Shown here: positions 18,235-27,889 of the stretch, piece by piece
Layout: each line of letters opens with the position of its first letter
How positions within the stretch are numbered: position 1 is the first letter of the stretch
Source: Candidatus Anaerobiospirillum merdipullorum
GTDB lineage: Bacteria; Pseudomonadota; Gammaproteobacteria; Enterobacterales; Succinivibrionaceae
Length of the DNA stretch: 52,488 nt
Reading direction: 5' to 3'
Assembly: GCA_018883895.1 (NCBI GenBank)
Contig: JAHLFG010000032.1
Span: 1-52,488, forward strand
Notes under the pieces: generated by a model
What the model was told of the DNA's origin: nothing
The model's input: only the letters and a program-made list of their open reading frames with translations
Databases searched by the model: none
Program-made: the position numbers and the translations under genes

Positions 18235-19170
18235 TTACTCCAAGCCCTTGGGTAAAGCAAAGGGACGGACCAAGCCCTGCTCACCTACGTGCTTTAACTG
18301 TGTCATGCCGTGATCTTTTAAGAAGTGGAGCAAATCATCGACCACATATTCCGGGACCGAGGCACCGGCACTAATACCGATGTGTTGGGCATCCTTAAGC
18401 CAATTGAGGTCAATCTTAGTGCTATCTTCGACCAAATAAGCGCGACACCCTGCTTTCTCGGCCACTTCGCGTAAACGATTGGAATTTGATGAATTGGCTG
18501 AACCGGCCACTAAAATTAAATCGCAACAGGCAGCTAATGCCTTAATCGCGCTTTGGCGATGCTGTGTGGCAAAGCATGTATCATCTTTCACCGGACCTTC
18601 AATAAAAGGAAAACGCTCTTTTAAAGCCTGCACCGTCTTGGCAGTTTCATCTACCGACAAGGTCGTTTGCGTGGCAAAGATGGCCTTATCACTTATCAAA
18701 TTTAGCGTGTTGACATCCTCCGGGGTAAGGATGACATGAACCTTGGCAGGATCGCCGGTATACTGCCCGATGGTGCCCACCACTTCCTGATGCCCCTGAT
18801 GGCCAATCACCACGGCATCCTTGCCCTCAGTTGCGGCCTTGTTCATCTTAAAGTGAATGCGCTTGACTAAAGGACAGGTCGCATCAATGATGGTAAAACC
18901 TAAGGCCTCAGCCTTTTTGACGATATTCACGCCCACGCCATGGGCAGAGAAAATCAGTACTGATCCTGGCGGCACTTCATCTAAACTTTCGACAAAGTGC
19001 GCCCCCTTGGCTTTTAAATCACTGACAACATGAAAGTTATGCACTACTTCATGGAGCACATATACCCGTTCCGGGCCAAATTTGTTTAACGCCAGATTAA
19101 CGGTTTTAATGGCACGCTCGACACCTGCACACATGCCACGGGTATTGGCTAAAAGAACTTCAAAGGCCAT
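18235..19170 (-). CDS. ispH: 4-hydroxy-3-methylbut-2-enyl diphosphate reductase
   Basis: IspH is the [4Fe-4S] enzyme for the last step of the MEP isoprenoid pathway, making IPP and DMAPP. The 311-residue protein begins FEVLLANTRGMCAGVERAI (cluster ligand C14) and has HEVVHN, ATCPLVKRIH (second Cys), GHQGHQEVVGTIGQ, DDTCFATQHRQ (third Cys) and SVPEYVVDDLL. Length is normal. In E. coli the order is ileS-lspA-fkpB-ispH; here fkpB is absent and a 252-base non-coding gap separates lspA and ispH. Confidence 0.97.
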   Translation of the reverse strand: MAFEVLLANTRGMCAGVERAIKTVNLALNKFGPERVYVLHEVVHNFHVVSDLKAKGAHFVESLDEVPPGSVLIFSAHGVGVNIVKKAEALGFTIIDATCPLVKRIHFKMNKAATEGKDAVVIGHQGHQEVVGTIGQYTGDPAKVHVILTPEDVNTLNLISDKAIFATQTTLSVDETAKTVQALKERFPFIEGPVKDDTCFATQHRQSAIKALAACCDLILVAGSANSSNSNRLREVAEKAGCRAYLVEDSTKIDLNWLKDAQHIGISAGASVPEYVVDDLLHFLKDHGMTQLKHVGEQGLVRPFALPKGLE

Positions 19171-19377
19171 AGCTTATTGCACTCTGCTAAGTTTAAAGAG
19201 ATAAGAATCAATCAAGAACGGCTGTGAGCTTAACACATTAACGCCGGCACGAGCAAAAGGCCACAGGTTGGGTCTTAACCTCTTTACATAAACTACTTGC
19301 TATGCCCATTATTTTTTCGGTAAATAGCTTGGATATAAAAGGCTTTTTTGCACAAGGAGCGCAAATCAGGTGGGGTT

Positions 19378-19407
19378 AAAGCAGGTGCCCCAATACTCAC
19401 CTGCTTT
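19378..19407 (-). terminator. Intrinsic terminator after lspA
   Basis: AAAGCAGGTG and CACCTGCTTT pair perfectly over 10 bp around a 10-base loop, 16 bases beyond the lspA stop. The stem itself ends in TTT on the minus strand, which makes a short U-tract. Confidence 0.65.
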
Positions 19408-19422
19408 AAATTTTTCTCGCGT

Positions 19423-20001
19423 CTAGATGCGCGGCAGCTCTTTGGCCTTAGAGGAAACCTTACCTCCGCCGGTTTGGGCATCAGGCTCTTTAGGAGTTGA
19501 CGCATCCTTTTTGGGGGCAAAGAGCGCAATCACACAGAGGATGGCTGCGCCCACGCAAACGGCAATATCCGCCACATTAAAGGCCGGATATGCCCAAAAG
19601 AAGTCATCGGTCTTAATGAAAAAGAGCAAAAAGTCGATGACATAACCATGAATAAGTCTATCAATCAAGTTGCCTACCGCGCCACCGATAAAGAGCGCAT
19701 AGGCCAGGCATGACCACTTATGCGTGCGCGGCGTCCTTAGCAGTAGCCACACAAAAAGCGCCCCGATGACGATGGCCAGCGCAGCAAAAAGCCAGCGCTG
19801 CCAGCCGCCCATACCGGCTAAAAAGCTAAAGGCGGCCCCATGATTGTAGACATGGACTAAATGAAAGAAGGGCGTTACCGCCACGCCCATGGTGCCGTGC
19901 TCAATAAAGTACACACACAAATATTTGGTGACTTGGTCAAGCACGACCACCAAGAGGCTTAAGAGCAGATAACGCGCTCCAGAGGCCTTAGATGCCAACA
20001 T
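19423..20001 (-). CDS. lspA: Lipoprotein signal peptidase (SPase II)
   Basis: LspA cleaves prolipoprotein signal peptides in the inner membrane after lipidation; BamB in this window would be one substrate. The 192-residue protein has four predicted membrane helices. The two catalytic aspartate regions are GGAVGNLIDRLIHGYVIDF and AFNVADIAVCVGA. It is about 28 residues longer than E. coli LspA because of a hydrophilic Lys/Pro/Ala-rich cytoplasmic tail. Its ATG overlaps the ileS stop by one base (TAATG), so translation is probably coupled. Confidence 0.96.
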   Translation of the reverse strand: MLASKASGARYLLLSLLVVVLDQVTKYLCVYFIEHGTMGVAVTPFFHLVHVYNHGAAFSFLAGMGGWQRWLFAALAIVIGALFVWLLLRTPRTHKWSCLAYALFIGGAVGNLIDRLIHGYVIDFLLFFIKTDDFFWAYPAFNVADIAVCVGAAILCVIALFAPKKDASTPKEPDAQTGGGKVSSKAKELPRI

Positions 20002-22820
20002 TAGGCAAAACGCCTCTCTTCACCTGCGCCCTTGACGTTCTCAATGCAACGCGGGCATAAACCAGGATATTCCGGATCAGCGCCCACTTCAGCCTCATAG
20101 TGCCAGCAACGCTCGCACTTAGCTGCCGTGCTCTTTTTGACCACAAAGGCCAAATCGCCCTGCTCGGCCTTGACGGCATCAGCAGGAGCCGCCTCAGCTA
20201 CCACGTCAGCACGGGAGGTGATGAGCACAAAGCGCAGCTCATTGCCTAAGGCACGTAAGGTGCTTAGCATGGTCTCATCTTGGGTGTAGATGGTAACTTC
20301 AGCCTCCAGCGAGCCACCGATGGTTCCGGCGCCACGAGCCTGCTCAATGGCACGATTGGCCTTATCACGGAAGGTCAGCACGCGTTGCCAATACTCGTGA
20401 CTGAAGGAGGCATCAGCAGGCAACTCCTGCAGACCGTCAAACCAAGTCTGGGTAAAGACGAACTCATCGCGCTCACCGGGCATTGCTTCCCACGCTTCTT
20501 GGGCGGTAAAGGACAGAATCGGGGCAATCCAGCGCACCAAGCTTTCGGCAATTAAGTACAGAGCCGTTTGGCATGAGCGACGGGCCTTGCTGTCGGCCTT
20601 GGCGGTGTATTGGCGATCCTTAATGATGTCTAAGTAGAAAGAGCCCATCTCAATGGAGCAGAAGCGCATTAAGCTCTTGACCACCATGTGGAAATCATAA
20701 TTATCGTACTCAGCAATGATTTCCTTTTGGGTGCGCAAAGCCTGCGAGACTGCCCACTTATCCAGCTCCACCATCTCAGCAAATGGCACCTTGTCGGTAG
20801 CCGGGTTAAAGCCATTTAAGTTGGCCAAAAGGAAGCGAATAGTATTACGCACACGACGATAGGAATCCGAGGCACGCTTAAAGATTTCATCGGAGACGGC
20901 AATCTCACCGGTGTAATCGGTCGAAGCCACCCACAGACGTAACACGTCGGCACCTAACTTATCCATCACCGACTGCGGCGCAATGACGTTGCCCAAGGAC
21001 TTGGACATCTTGCGGCCCTGACCGTCAACGGTAAAGCCATGGGTTAAGACTTCACGATACGGGGCCTCATTCTTCATGGCCACTGAAAGCATTAAGGATG
21101 ACATGAACCAGCCACGATGTTGATCGGAGCCTTCTAAGTACATATCAGCCTTGTGCTTAAACTCAGGACGCTGATCGACTACGCTAAAGTGGGTCGAGCC
21201 GGAGTCAAACCACACGTCTAAGGTATTGGGATCTTTGTAGTACAGCGCTGCTTCTTCAGGGCCGATTAAATCTTCAACCGACAGATCCCACCAAGCCTGA
21301 ATACCCTTTTCTTCAACGGCTTTGGCGACCTTTTCCATGATCTCGCTATTGCGCGGATGGAGCTCACCGGTTTCTTTATTAATTAAGATGGCGCACGGCA
21401 TGCCCCAAGTACGCTGACGGGAAATACACCAGTCAGTACGCTGCGACACCATGGCCTCAATACGGTTTTGACCCCAAGCTGGGATCCAGCGTACGCCCTT
21501 GATTTCCTCTAAGGCGCGCTTGCGCAGACCATTGCCATCCATGGTGATAAACCACTGCTCGGTGGCACGGAAAATCACCGGAGTCTTATGGCGCCAGCAA
21601 TACGGATAGCTGTGCAAAATGGTACGGGAGCAAATTAAGGCGTCACGCTCCTGCAACAGCTTAATGACTTCAGGATTGGCCTTAAAGACGTTAAGTCCCT
21701 CAAAGTACGGGGTGCCCTTAATAAAGCAACCATCCGGACCTACCGGATTAAAGACCTCCAGACCATATTTTTGACCGACGGTATAGTCATCAAGACCGTG
21801 TGCCGGTGCGGTGTGCACGCAGCCGGTACCATCTTCAATGGTGACGTGCGCACCTAAGATAATCGGCACTTCACGCTCTAAGAACGGATGATGGAACTTT
21901 AAGAGCTCTAAAGCCGAGCCCGGGACTTCGGCTAAAACTTCATAATCCGTAAAGCCGGCACGTTCCATAACCTTCGGGGCCAAATCCGTGGCCACGATGA
22001 GACGCTGCGGCTTGTCACCTTTAACCTGCACTAAAGCATAGTTAAAAGCGGCATTAATACAGATGGCCATGGAGGCCGGTAAGGTCCACGGCGTGGTGGT
22101 CCAAATGACACAGGCAATCGGCCCCTCACCTGCGGTGGTGTTAAAGGCCTTGAGGACCGCAGCTTCATCGATGGCCTGATAGCGCACATCAATGGCGTCG
22201 GATTTGACATCATAGTATTCCACTTCAGCTTCAGCTAAAGCAGACTGACAGTCAAGGCACCAGTACACCGGCTTCTTGCCGCGCACAAAATGACCATTTT
22301 CAATCACCTTGCTCAGAGCGCGAATGGTATCGGCCTCAGTCTTAAAGTCCATGGTGATATAAGGATGATCCCAATCACCGAGCACGCCCAAACGCTTAAA
22401 GTCCGCCATTTGCGCGGCAATTTGGCTACGCGCATACTTGCGGCACTCTTCACGGAAAGTGGCAGCGTCTACCTTCACCCCGGGCTTACCTACTAAGCCT
22501 TCCACCTTTAACTCAATGGGCAGACCATGGCAGTCCCAGCCGGGAACATAAGGGCTGTCAAAACCCTCTAAGGTCTTAGACTTAACAATAATATCCTTTA
22601 AGATCTTGTTAATGGCGTGACCAATATGAATATTGCCGTTAGCGTACGGAGGGCCATCGTGCAAAATGAATTGATTGCAACCGGCACGGGCCTGTCTAAT
22701 CCTCTGATAAAGACCGCGCTTTTCCCAATCGGCAAGCATCTTCGGCTCACGCTTGGCCAGATCGCCACGCATGGGGAAGGCGGTAGTCGGTAAATTTAAG
22801 GTTTGCTTATAGTCAGCCAT
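20001..22820 (-). CDS. ileS: Isoleucyl-tRNA synthetase
   Basis: This large class I synthetase charges tRNA-Ile and edits valine. The 939 residues show the HIGH motif in [13 protein letters not shown] (H65-H68), the CP1 editing domain with a TWTTPWTLP-type motif ([12 protein letters not shown]), the KMSKS loop [10 protein letters not shown], and a C-terminal zinc site CERCWHYE...CPRC. I chose the ATG at 22820 ([11 protein letters not shown]), which matches E. coli IleS and has AAGG upstream; the frame is open five codons further. It is the first gene of ileS-lspA. Confidence 0.97.
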   Translation of the reverse strand: MADYKQTLNLPTTAFPMRGDLAKREPKMLADWEKRGLYQRIRQARAGCNQFILHDGPPYANGNIHIGHAINKILKDIIVKSKTLEGFDSPYVPGWDCHGLPIELKVEGLVGKPGVKVDAATFREECRKYARSQIAAQMADFKRLGVLGDWDHPYITMDFKTEADTIRALSKVIENGHFVRGKKPVYWCLDCQSALAEAEVEYYDVKSDAIDVRYQAIDEAAVLKAFNTTAGEGPIACVIWTTTPWTLPASMAICINAAFNYALVQVKGDKPQRLIVATDLAPKVMERAGFTDYEVLAEVPGSALELLKFHHPFLEREVPIILGAHVTIEDGTGCVHTAPAHGLDDYTVGQKYGLEVFNPVGPDGCFIKGTPYFEGLNVFKANPEVIKLLQERDALICSRTILHSYPYCWRHKTPVIFRATEQWFITMDGNGLRKRALEEIKGVRWIPAWGQNRIEAMVSQRTDWCISRQRTWGMPCAILINKETGELHPRNSEIMEKVAKAVEEKGIQAWWDLSVEDLIGPEEAALYYKDPNTLDVWFDSGSTHFSVVDQRPEFKHKADMYLEGSDQHRGWFMSSLMLSVAMKNEAPYREVLTHGFTVDGQGRKMSKSLGNVIAPQSVMDKLGADVLRLWVASTDYTGEIAVSDEIFKRASDSYRRVRNTIRFLLANLNGFNPATDKVPFAEMVELDKWAVSQALRTQKEIIAEYDNYDFHMVVKSLMRFCSIEMGSFYLDIIKDRQYTAKADSKARRSCQTALYLIAESLVRWIAPILSFTAQEAWEAMPGERDEFVFTQTWFDGLQELPADASFSHEYWQRVLTFRDKANRAIEQARGAGTIGGSLEAEVTIYTQDETMLSTLRALGNELRFVLITSRADVVAEAAPADAVKAEQGDLAFVVKKSTAAKCERCWHYEAEVGADPEYPGLCPRCIENVKGAGEERRFA

Positions 22821-23151
22821 AGTTTTACCTTGCATCTAATATTATGGTGCCAACAAAATAGCACCGCATCTAACTGTGCTCTTGCCATAGCTCCTTGACG
22901 CCTCACGCGTAAGTTGCCAATTCTAGAGCCCATCTACGTACTTAAGTTAACTCTTTATGATTGCTTTTCTTGTTAAAGCCTCAAGCCAAGCTTGAGCTTA
23001 TCTTCCCTGGCCTTAAGCTTGCTACGCTTAACGCCAAGCCTTAAGGAAGCTTAGGTCTAAACAGTCTTAAGCTTCCTTAAAACTTTTGGACTATGCCACC
23101 TGAGGTGACATCAATTAAATTTGTGCCGTGACGCTTATAATTGCAACTTTG
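22821..23151. other. 331-base gap between ribF and ileS with clustered hairpins
   Basis: No coding frame. Between 22980 and 23080 there are three inverted repeats rich in CTTAAG and AAGCTT words (described separately); two of them share bases and exclude each other. Nearer ileS, GGTGC/GCACC bases (about 22844-22865) form a small stem. An ileS promoter should lie here but is not obvious. Confidence 0.5.
22980..23080 (-). promoter_or_regulatory. Overlapping inverted repeats upstream of ileS
   Basis: Three stems are visible. TTAAGGAAGCTTA (23041-23053) pairs perfectly with TAAGCTTCCTTAA (23068-23080). CCTTAAGCTTG (23011-23021) pairs with CAAGCCTTAAGG (23035-23046) with one bulge, sharing 23041-23046 with the first stem. 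CTCAAGC (22980-22986) pairs with GCTTGAG (22990-22996) around a 3-base loop. The first two are mutually exclusive, as in an attenuator. They could simply be the ribF terminator region. Confidence 0.45.
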
Positions 23152-24075
23152 CTATATTGCATCATAAGCCAAAGCCTTACGCGCCGCCGCGCAATCTAAG
23201 CTTAGCTGGGCCTTAAGCTTATCTAAGCTCACAAACTTCACTTCCGCGCGCAGCTTATGCATAAAGTAGACTTCAATTTCACTACCGTAGAGGTCGGCGG
23301 CAAAATCAAATAAGTATACTTCAAGTAAACTCTTATGCCCTTGCACGGTAGGACGCGAGCCCACATTGGCCATGCCGTTATACAAGCCATAACGGGTACG
23401 CACTTTAACGGCATAGACCCCATTTAAGGGGCTGACCTTACGGCGCAAATTGACATTGGCTGTCGGAAAGCCTAAGGTGCGCCCTAATTGCTGCCCGTGC
23501 ACCACGCGCCCGGACATCGAAAAGGGTCGGCCTAACATTTGGGCCGCTGTTTCTAAGTCTCCTGCAGACAGTAAGGCGCGAATTTGCGTACTGGAGATCC
23601 GAATCCCTTCACGCGACACGGCGTTAATGGCCTCAGCGCTAATGCCTTTTTGCGCACATAAACGCTTTAAGTCGTCAAAAACGGCACTGCCATTTTTACC
23701 AAAGTTAAATAAAGATCCCACCACCACCGCTTTGACATTGAGCGTAGCTAGGAGGTCGACAAATTCTTCGGCACTTAGCGAGCAAAAGTCCTTGGTAAAG
23801 GAGACACAGAACACCACATCAAGGTTGCAGGCAGCAAAGGCCTTGAGCTTATCACGCAGGCTATAGAGCCGTGGCGGGACTGCTTTACCAAAGAACTCTA
23901 AGGGTTGTGGCTCAAAGATCATCACCGCACTTTTAAGCCCCAGCGCCCGCGCTTTAGCTTGCATGGTCGCAATAACGGCCTTATGCCCATGATGGAAACC
24001 ATCAAAATTACCGATAGCCAGGGCAATCCCTGATTGTCTATCTTTATAGTCAGTAAAGTGACGGTACAAGCGCAT
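23152..24075 (-). CDS. ribF: Bifunctional riboflavin kinase / FAD synthetase
   Basis: RibF makes FMN from riboflavin and then FAD. The 307-residue protein has the N-terminal nucleotidyltransferase with AIGNFDGFHHGHKAVI (about 22-37) and the SSTQIR motif (ISSTQIRALL). The C-terminal kinase domain begins FSMSGRVVHGQQLGRTLGFPTANV and continues PLNGVYAVKV. It lies divergent from rpsT and upstream of ileS, the usual gammaproteobacterial arrangement. There is no strong ribosome binding site. Confidence 0.97.
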   Translation of the reverse strand: MRLYRHFTDYKDRQSGIALAIGNFDGFHHGHKAVIATMQAKARALGLKSAVMIFEPQPLEFFGKAVPPRLYSLRDKLKAFAACNLDVVFCVSFTKDFCSLSAEEFVDLLATLNVKAVVVGSLFNFGKNGSAVFDDLKRLCAQKGISAEAINAVSREGIRISSTQIRALLSAGDLETAAQMLGRPFSMSGRVVHGQQLGRTLGFPTANVNLRRKVSPLNGVYAVKVRTRYGLYNGMANVGSRPTVQGHKSLLEVYLFDFAADLYGSEIEVYFMHKLRAEVKFVSLDKLKAQLSLDCAAARKALAYDAI

Positions 24076-24503
24076 GGTTTAGCCGCTACCAGAGGCCAAA
24101 GTTGGTAAATAAAATTAAGTTCTTAATATGTCGCACCAAGCCCTATGGCAGACTAAAGTCAAGTAAGCCTAAGCTTGCAGGATCATAAAAGCCGTATTAT
24201 AACGAAGATTGGGCAATAATCCCCAAAAAATCCATAGTCTGCGCACCAAGATAAGGCAAAGGCTCTGCCATGCGCGCCATCAGCCGGGGAACAAACGCTC
24301 CCCTACCTCGCCTGCGACAAGCTATTTTGCCCGGGCGTTTAAATGCTCCTGCGTGCCTAGCACTTTGATGGACAAGTTGTTAAAGGCAGATGAAGAAGTT
24401 CTAAACTTTTGTTTGGCTTTTCCTGCTCTTCCTGGTACAATACCGCGTTCAGTGCCACCATTGATGGGATGTGGCTATATTTAAATTATTTCAGGAGCTA
24501 TCT
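24076..24503. other. 428-base gap between divergent ribF and rpsT
   Basis: The rpsT promoter is at 24413-24441. Apart from that I see no gene. Open frames here lack ribosome binding sites. The ribF promoter on the minus strand was not identified. Confidence 0.5.
24413..24441 (+). promoter_or_regulatory. Predicted sigma70 promoter for rpsT
   Basis: TTGGCT (24413-24418) and TACAAT (24436-24441) are separated by exactly 17 bases. The leader to the GTG start would be about 55 bases. Confidence 0.7.
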
Positions 24504-24767
24504 GTGCCTAATATTAAGTCTGCTAAGAAGCGCGTTATCACTTCAGAGAAGGCACGTCAGCGCAATGTTGCTGCACGTTCCAAGATGCGCACTTTAATGA
24601 AGAAAGTTATCGCTGCCTGCGTCGCCGGCAACAAGGAAGCCGCTGTGGCTGCTTATAAGGAAGCCGAGCCGGTGCTCGATCGCGCCGCTTGCAAGGGCCT
24701 CATTCACAAGAATAAGGCTGCTCGTCATAAGAGCGCGCTGGCCGCCCGTATCAAGGCTTTAGGTTAA
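24504..24767 (+). CDS. rpsT: 30S ribosomal protein S20, GTG start
   Basis: S20 is an early-binding protein of the small subunit that contacts 16S rRNA. The 87-residue product reads (M)[20 protein letters not shown] and ends [16 protein letters not shown], clearly S20. The start is GTG at 24504, with AGGAG seven bases upstream; an in-frame ATG at 24471 has no such site and would add 11 unrelated residues. E. coli rpsT also uses a non-ATG start (TTG), linked to autoregulation. A strong terminator follows at 24791-24816. Confidence 0.97.
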   Translation: MPNIKSAKKRVITSEKARQRNVAARSKMRTLMKKVIAACVAGNKEAAVAAYKEAEPVLDRAACKGLIHKNKAARHKSALAARIKALG

Positions 24768-24790
24768 TTCCTAAACAGCCCATCTTAGGT

Positions 24791-24816
24791 AAAAACCTCG
24801 CTAAAGCGAGGTTTTT
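24791..24816 (+). terminator. Intrinsic terminator of rpsT
   Basis: AAAAACCTCGCT and AGCGAGGTTTTT are perfect inverted repeats with the stem closing on AA, ending in five T's. This is the most classical terminator in the window and would also work on the opposite strand. Confidence 0.92.
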
Positions 24817-25016
24817 ACTTATTAAAAAAGCAATTTTTCCTCAAGCTGCGTACGCTTTACCGCTTTAGCGCCTCACATTTCCCCCACCTTCATGAAGCGC
24901 GGTAACTATTAAACCTTAAGCTGAGATCTTGCCAAACTTTGACCTGCGTAACGCATTGCACTTAACAGATGCGCTAAGCTTGTACAAACCACTGCTAGCT
25001 TGTTAAGGAGTCAGCC

Positions 25017-25529
25017 ATGCCCAAAGATAATTTACATGGTTTTAATACCACCCTACAGCAGGTTGACGAGCGCTACGCCTGGATTAATGACATGATTAAG
25101 GCAAGACAGGAGCTCGTACTGCAGTATATGAAGCTACTCAATTTGCCACTACCCAATCAGGATAAGTCTGCCATTGCCCAGTGCTATCCTTCCTATGAAG
25201 ACATCACCACTTTTTGCGAGCATTTAATTGACTATGTCTCTCACGGGCACTTTGACCTTTACCCCAAGATCATTTCCTTAATTGAAAATGCCTCCGGACG
25301 CTCCTTGTCCATTGCCCATCGGGTGCTCCCCAAGATTGAAGAAACCACCGAATTTTTGATGCGCTTTAACGATCGCTATGCCGAAAATATGGATGAGAGC
25401 AAGCTTAAGACCTTAAAGCAGGATTTATCAACTGTCGGGCGTTGCCTGGAACAGCGCTTTAAAAATGAAGATCGTTTGATTATTGGCCTGCGCTTAGTGC
25501 ACTCCATCGTGTCAGGAAAATTTAACTAA
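25017..25529 (+). CDS. rsd: Anti-sigma70 regulator Rsd/AlgQ family
   Basis: Rsd binds the sigma70 factor RpoD in stationary phase and frees core RNA polymerase for other sigma factors. The 170-residue all-helical protein matches the family in its core: FCEHLIDYVSHGHFDLYPKII near residue 62, and VGRCLEQRFKNEDRLI near the end, like the EALEARFxLEDKLI region of E. coli Rsd. TTAAGGAG precedes the ATG at ideal spacing. It is a single gene convergent with radA. A TTGACC at 24939-24944 may be part of its promoter. Confidence 0.88.
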   Translation: MPKDNLHGFNTTLQQVDERYAWINDMIKARQELVLQYMKLLNLPLPNQDKSAIAQCYPSYEDITTFCEHLIDYVSHGHFDLYPKIISLIENASGRSLSIAHRVLPKIEETTEFLMRFNDRYAENMDESKLKTLKQDLSTVGRCLEQRFKNEDRLIIGLRLVHSIVSGKFN

Positions 25530-25626
25530 GAAAAAAGTAGCCCCATCCCGGCGTTGGACATGGGATTTAAACATCAGGCGATCTGCTCCTGACGTAACGC
25601 GTGTATAGGGCACGTAAACTCTACCT

Positions 25627-27003
25627 TTAAATGAGCGCATTGAGCTCATTAATTCTGCTGATGGGATGGACCTCCATCCCCGGCTCAAGGTGGCGCGGCG
25701 CATTATCCCGTGGCACAATAAAGCGCGTAAAGCCTTGCTTAAAGGCCTCGGCAATGCGCTCTTGTCCCGAGGAGACCGGACGCACTTCCCCGGTAAGACC
25801 AATTTCCCCAAAGGCGATAGTATGGCGATCAATCGCCTTTTCCCTAAAGGATGACAAGAGAGCCAAACAAAGGGGCACGTCGGCTGCAGTTTCTTCGACC
25901 TTGATGCCGCCTACCACATTAATAAAGACATCTTGATCGGCAAGTTGTAAACCGGCATGGCGATGCATGACCGAGAGCAACATGGCCAAACGATTTTGAT
26001 CGGTACCCACGCTAAGCCGCCGCGGATTGCCATAGGGACTGGCATCCACCAAGGCTTGCAATTCCACCAATAAGGGGCGTGAGCCCTCCCACACCACCAT
26101 GGCCAAGGAGCCGGGAGCGGTAATTTCCTGGCGATTAAGGAAAATTGCCGAGGGATTGGACACCTCACGCAGGCCCTTATCGGTCATAGCAAAGATGCCG
26201 ATTTCATTGACCGCGCCAAAGCGATTTTTCTGGCAGCGTAAGGTACGAAAACGCGGATCGTTACTTGAGGTCAAAAAAACCGAGCAGTCTACGCAATGCT
26301 CTAAGATTTTAGGTCCGGCCAAAGCGCCATCCTTCGTGACATGACCTACTAAGAAGACGGCAATGCCACTGCGTTTGGCAAATTGGGTCAGCGCGGCGGC
26401 ACTTTCACGCACCTGCGACACTGAGCCGGGGGCAGATTCAATGCCATCAACATGCATCACTTGAATGGAATCTACCACCAAGACCGCAGGACGCACTTGA
26501 GCGGCAAGGGCACAGATATTTTCAATTGAGGTTTCTGCTGCAATTTGCACTTTATCAGCTGGCAATTGCAAACGCTGGGCACGTAGCGCCACCTGCTCTA
26601 AGCTTTCTTCACCGGTGATATAGAGTACCGGTACTTGCAAACTTAAGCGACAGACGGTTTGCAAAAGAAGGGTGGATTTACCGGCCCCGGGATTACCGCC
26701 AATCAAGACCACTGACCCGGGCACGATGCCGCCGCCTAAGACGCGGTCAAATTCACGATAGCCCGAGGGCAAACGCGCCGTGCGCCCGGCCGTAACGGTA
26801 CTTAAAATTTTAAGTCCGGAGCCGGCTGCGCCGGCAAAACCGGACATCGCGCGGGCAGCGGCTTGTCTACCTGGCGTGGGAGCCTTTTCCACTGACACTT
26901 CAATAATCGAGTTCCACTCGCCACATTCGCGGCATTGTCCCTGCCAGCGCATATAGCGCGCGCCACAATTTTGGCAGACAAACTCACTACGCGCTTTAGG
27001 CAT
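25627..27003 (-). CDS. radA: DNA repair protein RadA
   Basis: RadA is a RecA-like ATPase that drives branch migration in recombination. The 458-residue protein has an N-terminal zinc finger (CQNCGARYMRWQGQCRECGEW, shown as CQNCG and CRECGEW), Walker A GGNPGAGKST, the RadA-specific KNRFGAVNEIGIF motif, and a C-terminal Lon-protease-like domain (GGIKVEETAADVPL). The start at 27003 (MPKARSEFVC) overlaps the serB stop by 8 bases, which implies translational coupling; the frame is open 16 codons further upstream. Confidence 0.96.
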   Translation of the reverse strand: MPKARSEFVCQNCGARYMRWQGQCRECGEWNSIIEVSVEKAPTPGRQAAARAMSGFAGAAGSGLKILSTVTAGRTARLPSGYREFDRVLGGGIVPGSVVLIGGNPGAGKSTLLLQTVCRLSLQVPVLYITGEESLEQVALRAQRLQLPADKVQIAAETSIENICALAAQVRPAVLVVDSIQVMHVDGIESAPGSVSQVRESAAALTQFAKRSGIAVFLVGHVTKDGALAGPKILEHCVDCSVFLTSSNDPRFRTLRCQKNRFGAVNEIGIFAMTDKGLREVSNPSAIFLNRQEITAPGSLAMVVWEGSRPLLVELQALVDASPYGNPRRLSVGTDQNRLAMLLSVMHRHAGLQLADQDVFINVVGGIKVEETAADVPLCLALLSSFREKAIDRHTIAFGEIGLTGEVRPVSSGQERIAEAFKQGFTRFIVPRDNAPRHLEPGMEVHPISRINELNALI

Positions 27004-27889
27004 TGTCTTTAACCTCGCGGGCATAAGTCTCAAGTAAGAGCGCCACCGCACTTAAATCGCAATACGTTAACGCATGTGGCGCCTGCGCCACCACCTTGGG
27101 TTTGGCATGGTAGGCAATGCCCAAACTTGCTGCCTCAATCATCAATAAGTCATTGGCCCCATCGCCCAAAGCAATGGTTTGCTCGGGGGCGATATTAAAA
27201 CGCGCCTGTAAGTCTGCCAAGGCCTGTGCCTTACCCTTAGCATCAATAATCGGCCCCACCACCTTACCGGTAAACTTACCGTCTACAATCTCCAAGGTAT
27301 TGGCCCGCACCAAATCTAACTGGTACTTGTGCTCAAGCACACTAATTAATTGCGTAAAACCGCCGGAGGCAATTGCACACTTAAAGCCATGGGCCTTAAG
27401 TGTAGTCAAGAGGCAATTAAGGCCGGGCGTTTCATGCATGCGCGCTTTGACCTCTTCAAGTACGCTAGCACTCCCGCCTTGTAATAAAGCTACGCGGCGG
27501 GTTAAAGAAGTGGCAAAGTCGGCCTTACCATGCATGGCCATAGAGGTTATCGCTGCCACCTCCTCATATACGCCCAAGGAGCGAGCTATTTCATCAATGC
27601 CCTCGATGGTAACTGAGGTCATATCCATATCCATGATGATGGCCCCGGGGCGCGACAAATGAACAAAACGCGGGGCATACAGCACATCAGCCCCCACTGC
27701 CGCCCCCTCTTCTTGCAGCTGCCTAAGGGCGGGGGACGACAAATTTTCCACATAGCCCAATTGCCCCACGCAGGAGTCATTGGCCACGCTAGCTCCCAAA
27801 GGTTGCAAATCATAGGTGCAGGCACTTGCTACTAAAGGGGCTAAGTGCGCTTCATTGTGTACGGGTAGAGCTAAGAAAAGATATCCCAT
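26996..27889 (-). CDS. serB: Phosphoserine phosphatase
   Basis: SerB performs the last step of serine synthesis. The 297-residue HAD-family protein carries motif I DMDMTS (D87 nucleophile, D89), motif II IASGGFTQL, and motif III/IV GDGANDLLMIEAA with the upstream lysine. The N-terminal part is shorter than in E. coli SerB (322). I chose the ATG at 27889, with AGGAG ten bases upstream, which overlaps the end of the hydrolase gene by 38 bases. serB-radA adjacency is conserved in E. coli. Confidence 0.95.
   Translation of the reverse strand: MGYLFLALPVHNEAHLAPLVASACTYDLQPLGASVANDSCVGQLGYVENLSSPALRQLQEEGAAVGADVLYAPRFVHLSRPGAIIMDMDMTSVTIEGIDEIARSLGVYEEVAAITSMAMHGKADFATSLTRRVALLQGGSASVLEEVKARMHETPGLNCLLTTLKAHGFKCAIASGGFTQLISVLEHKYQLDLVRANTLEIVDGKFTGKVVGPIIDAKGKAQALADLQARFNIAPEQTIALGDGANDLLMIEAASLGIAYHAKPKVVAQAPHALTYCDLSAVALLLETYAREVKDNA

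Noticed and set aside
23450-23866. 138-codon plus-strand frame opposite ribF
   Set aside because: Antisense shadow of RibF; no translation signals.
27117-27662. 181-codon plus-strand frame opposite serB
   Set aside because: It is antisense to conserved SerB motifs and has no independent support.
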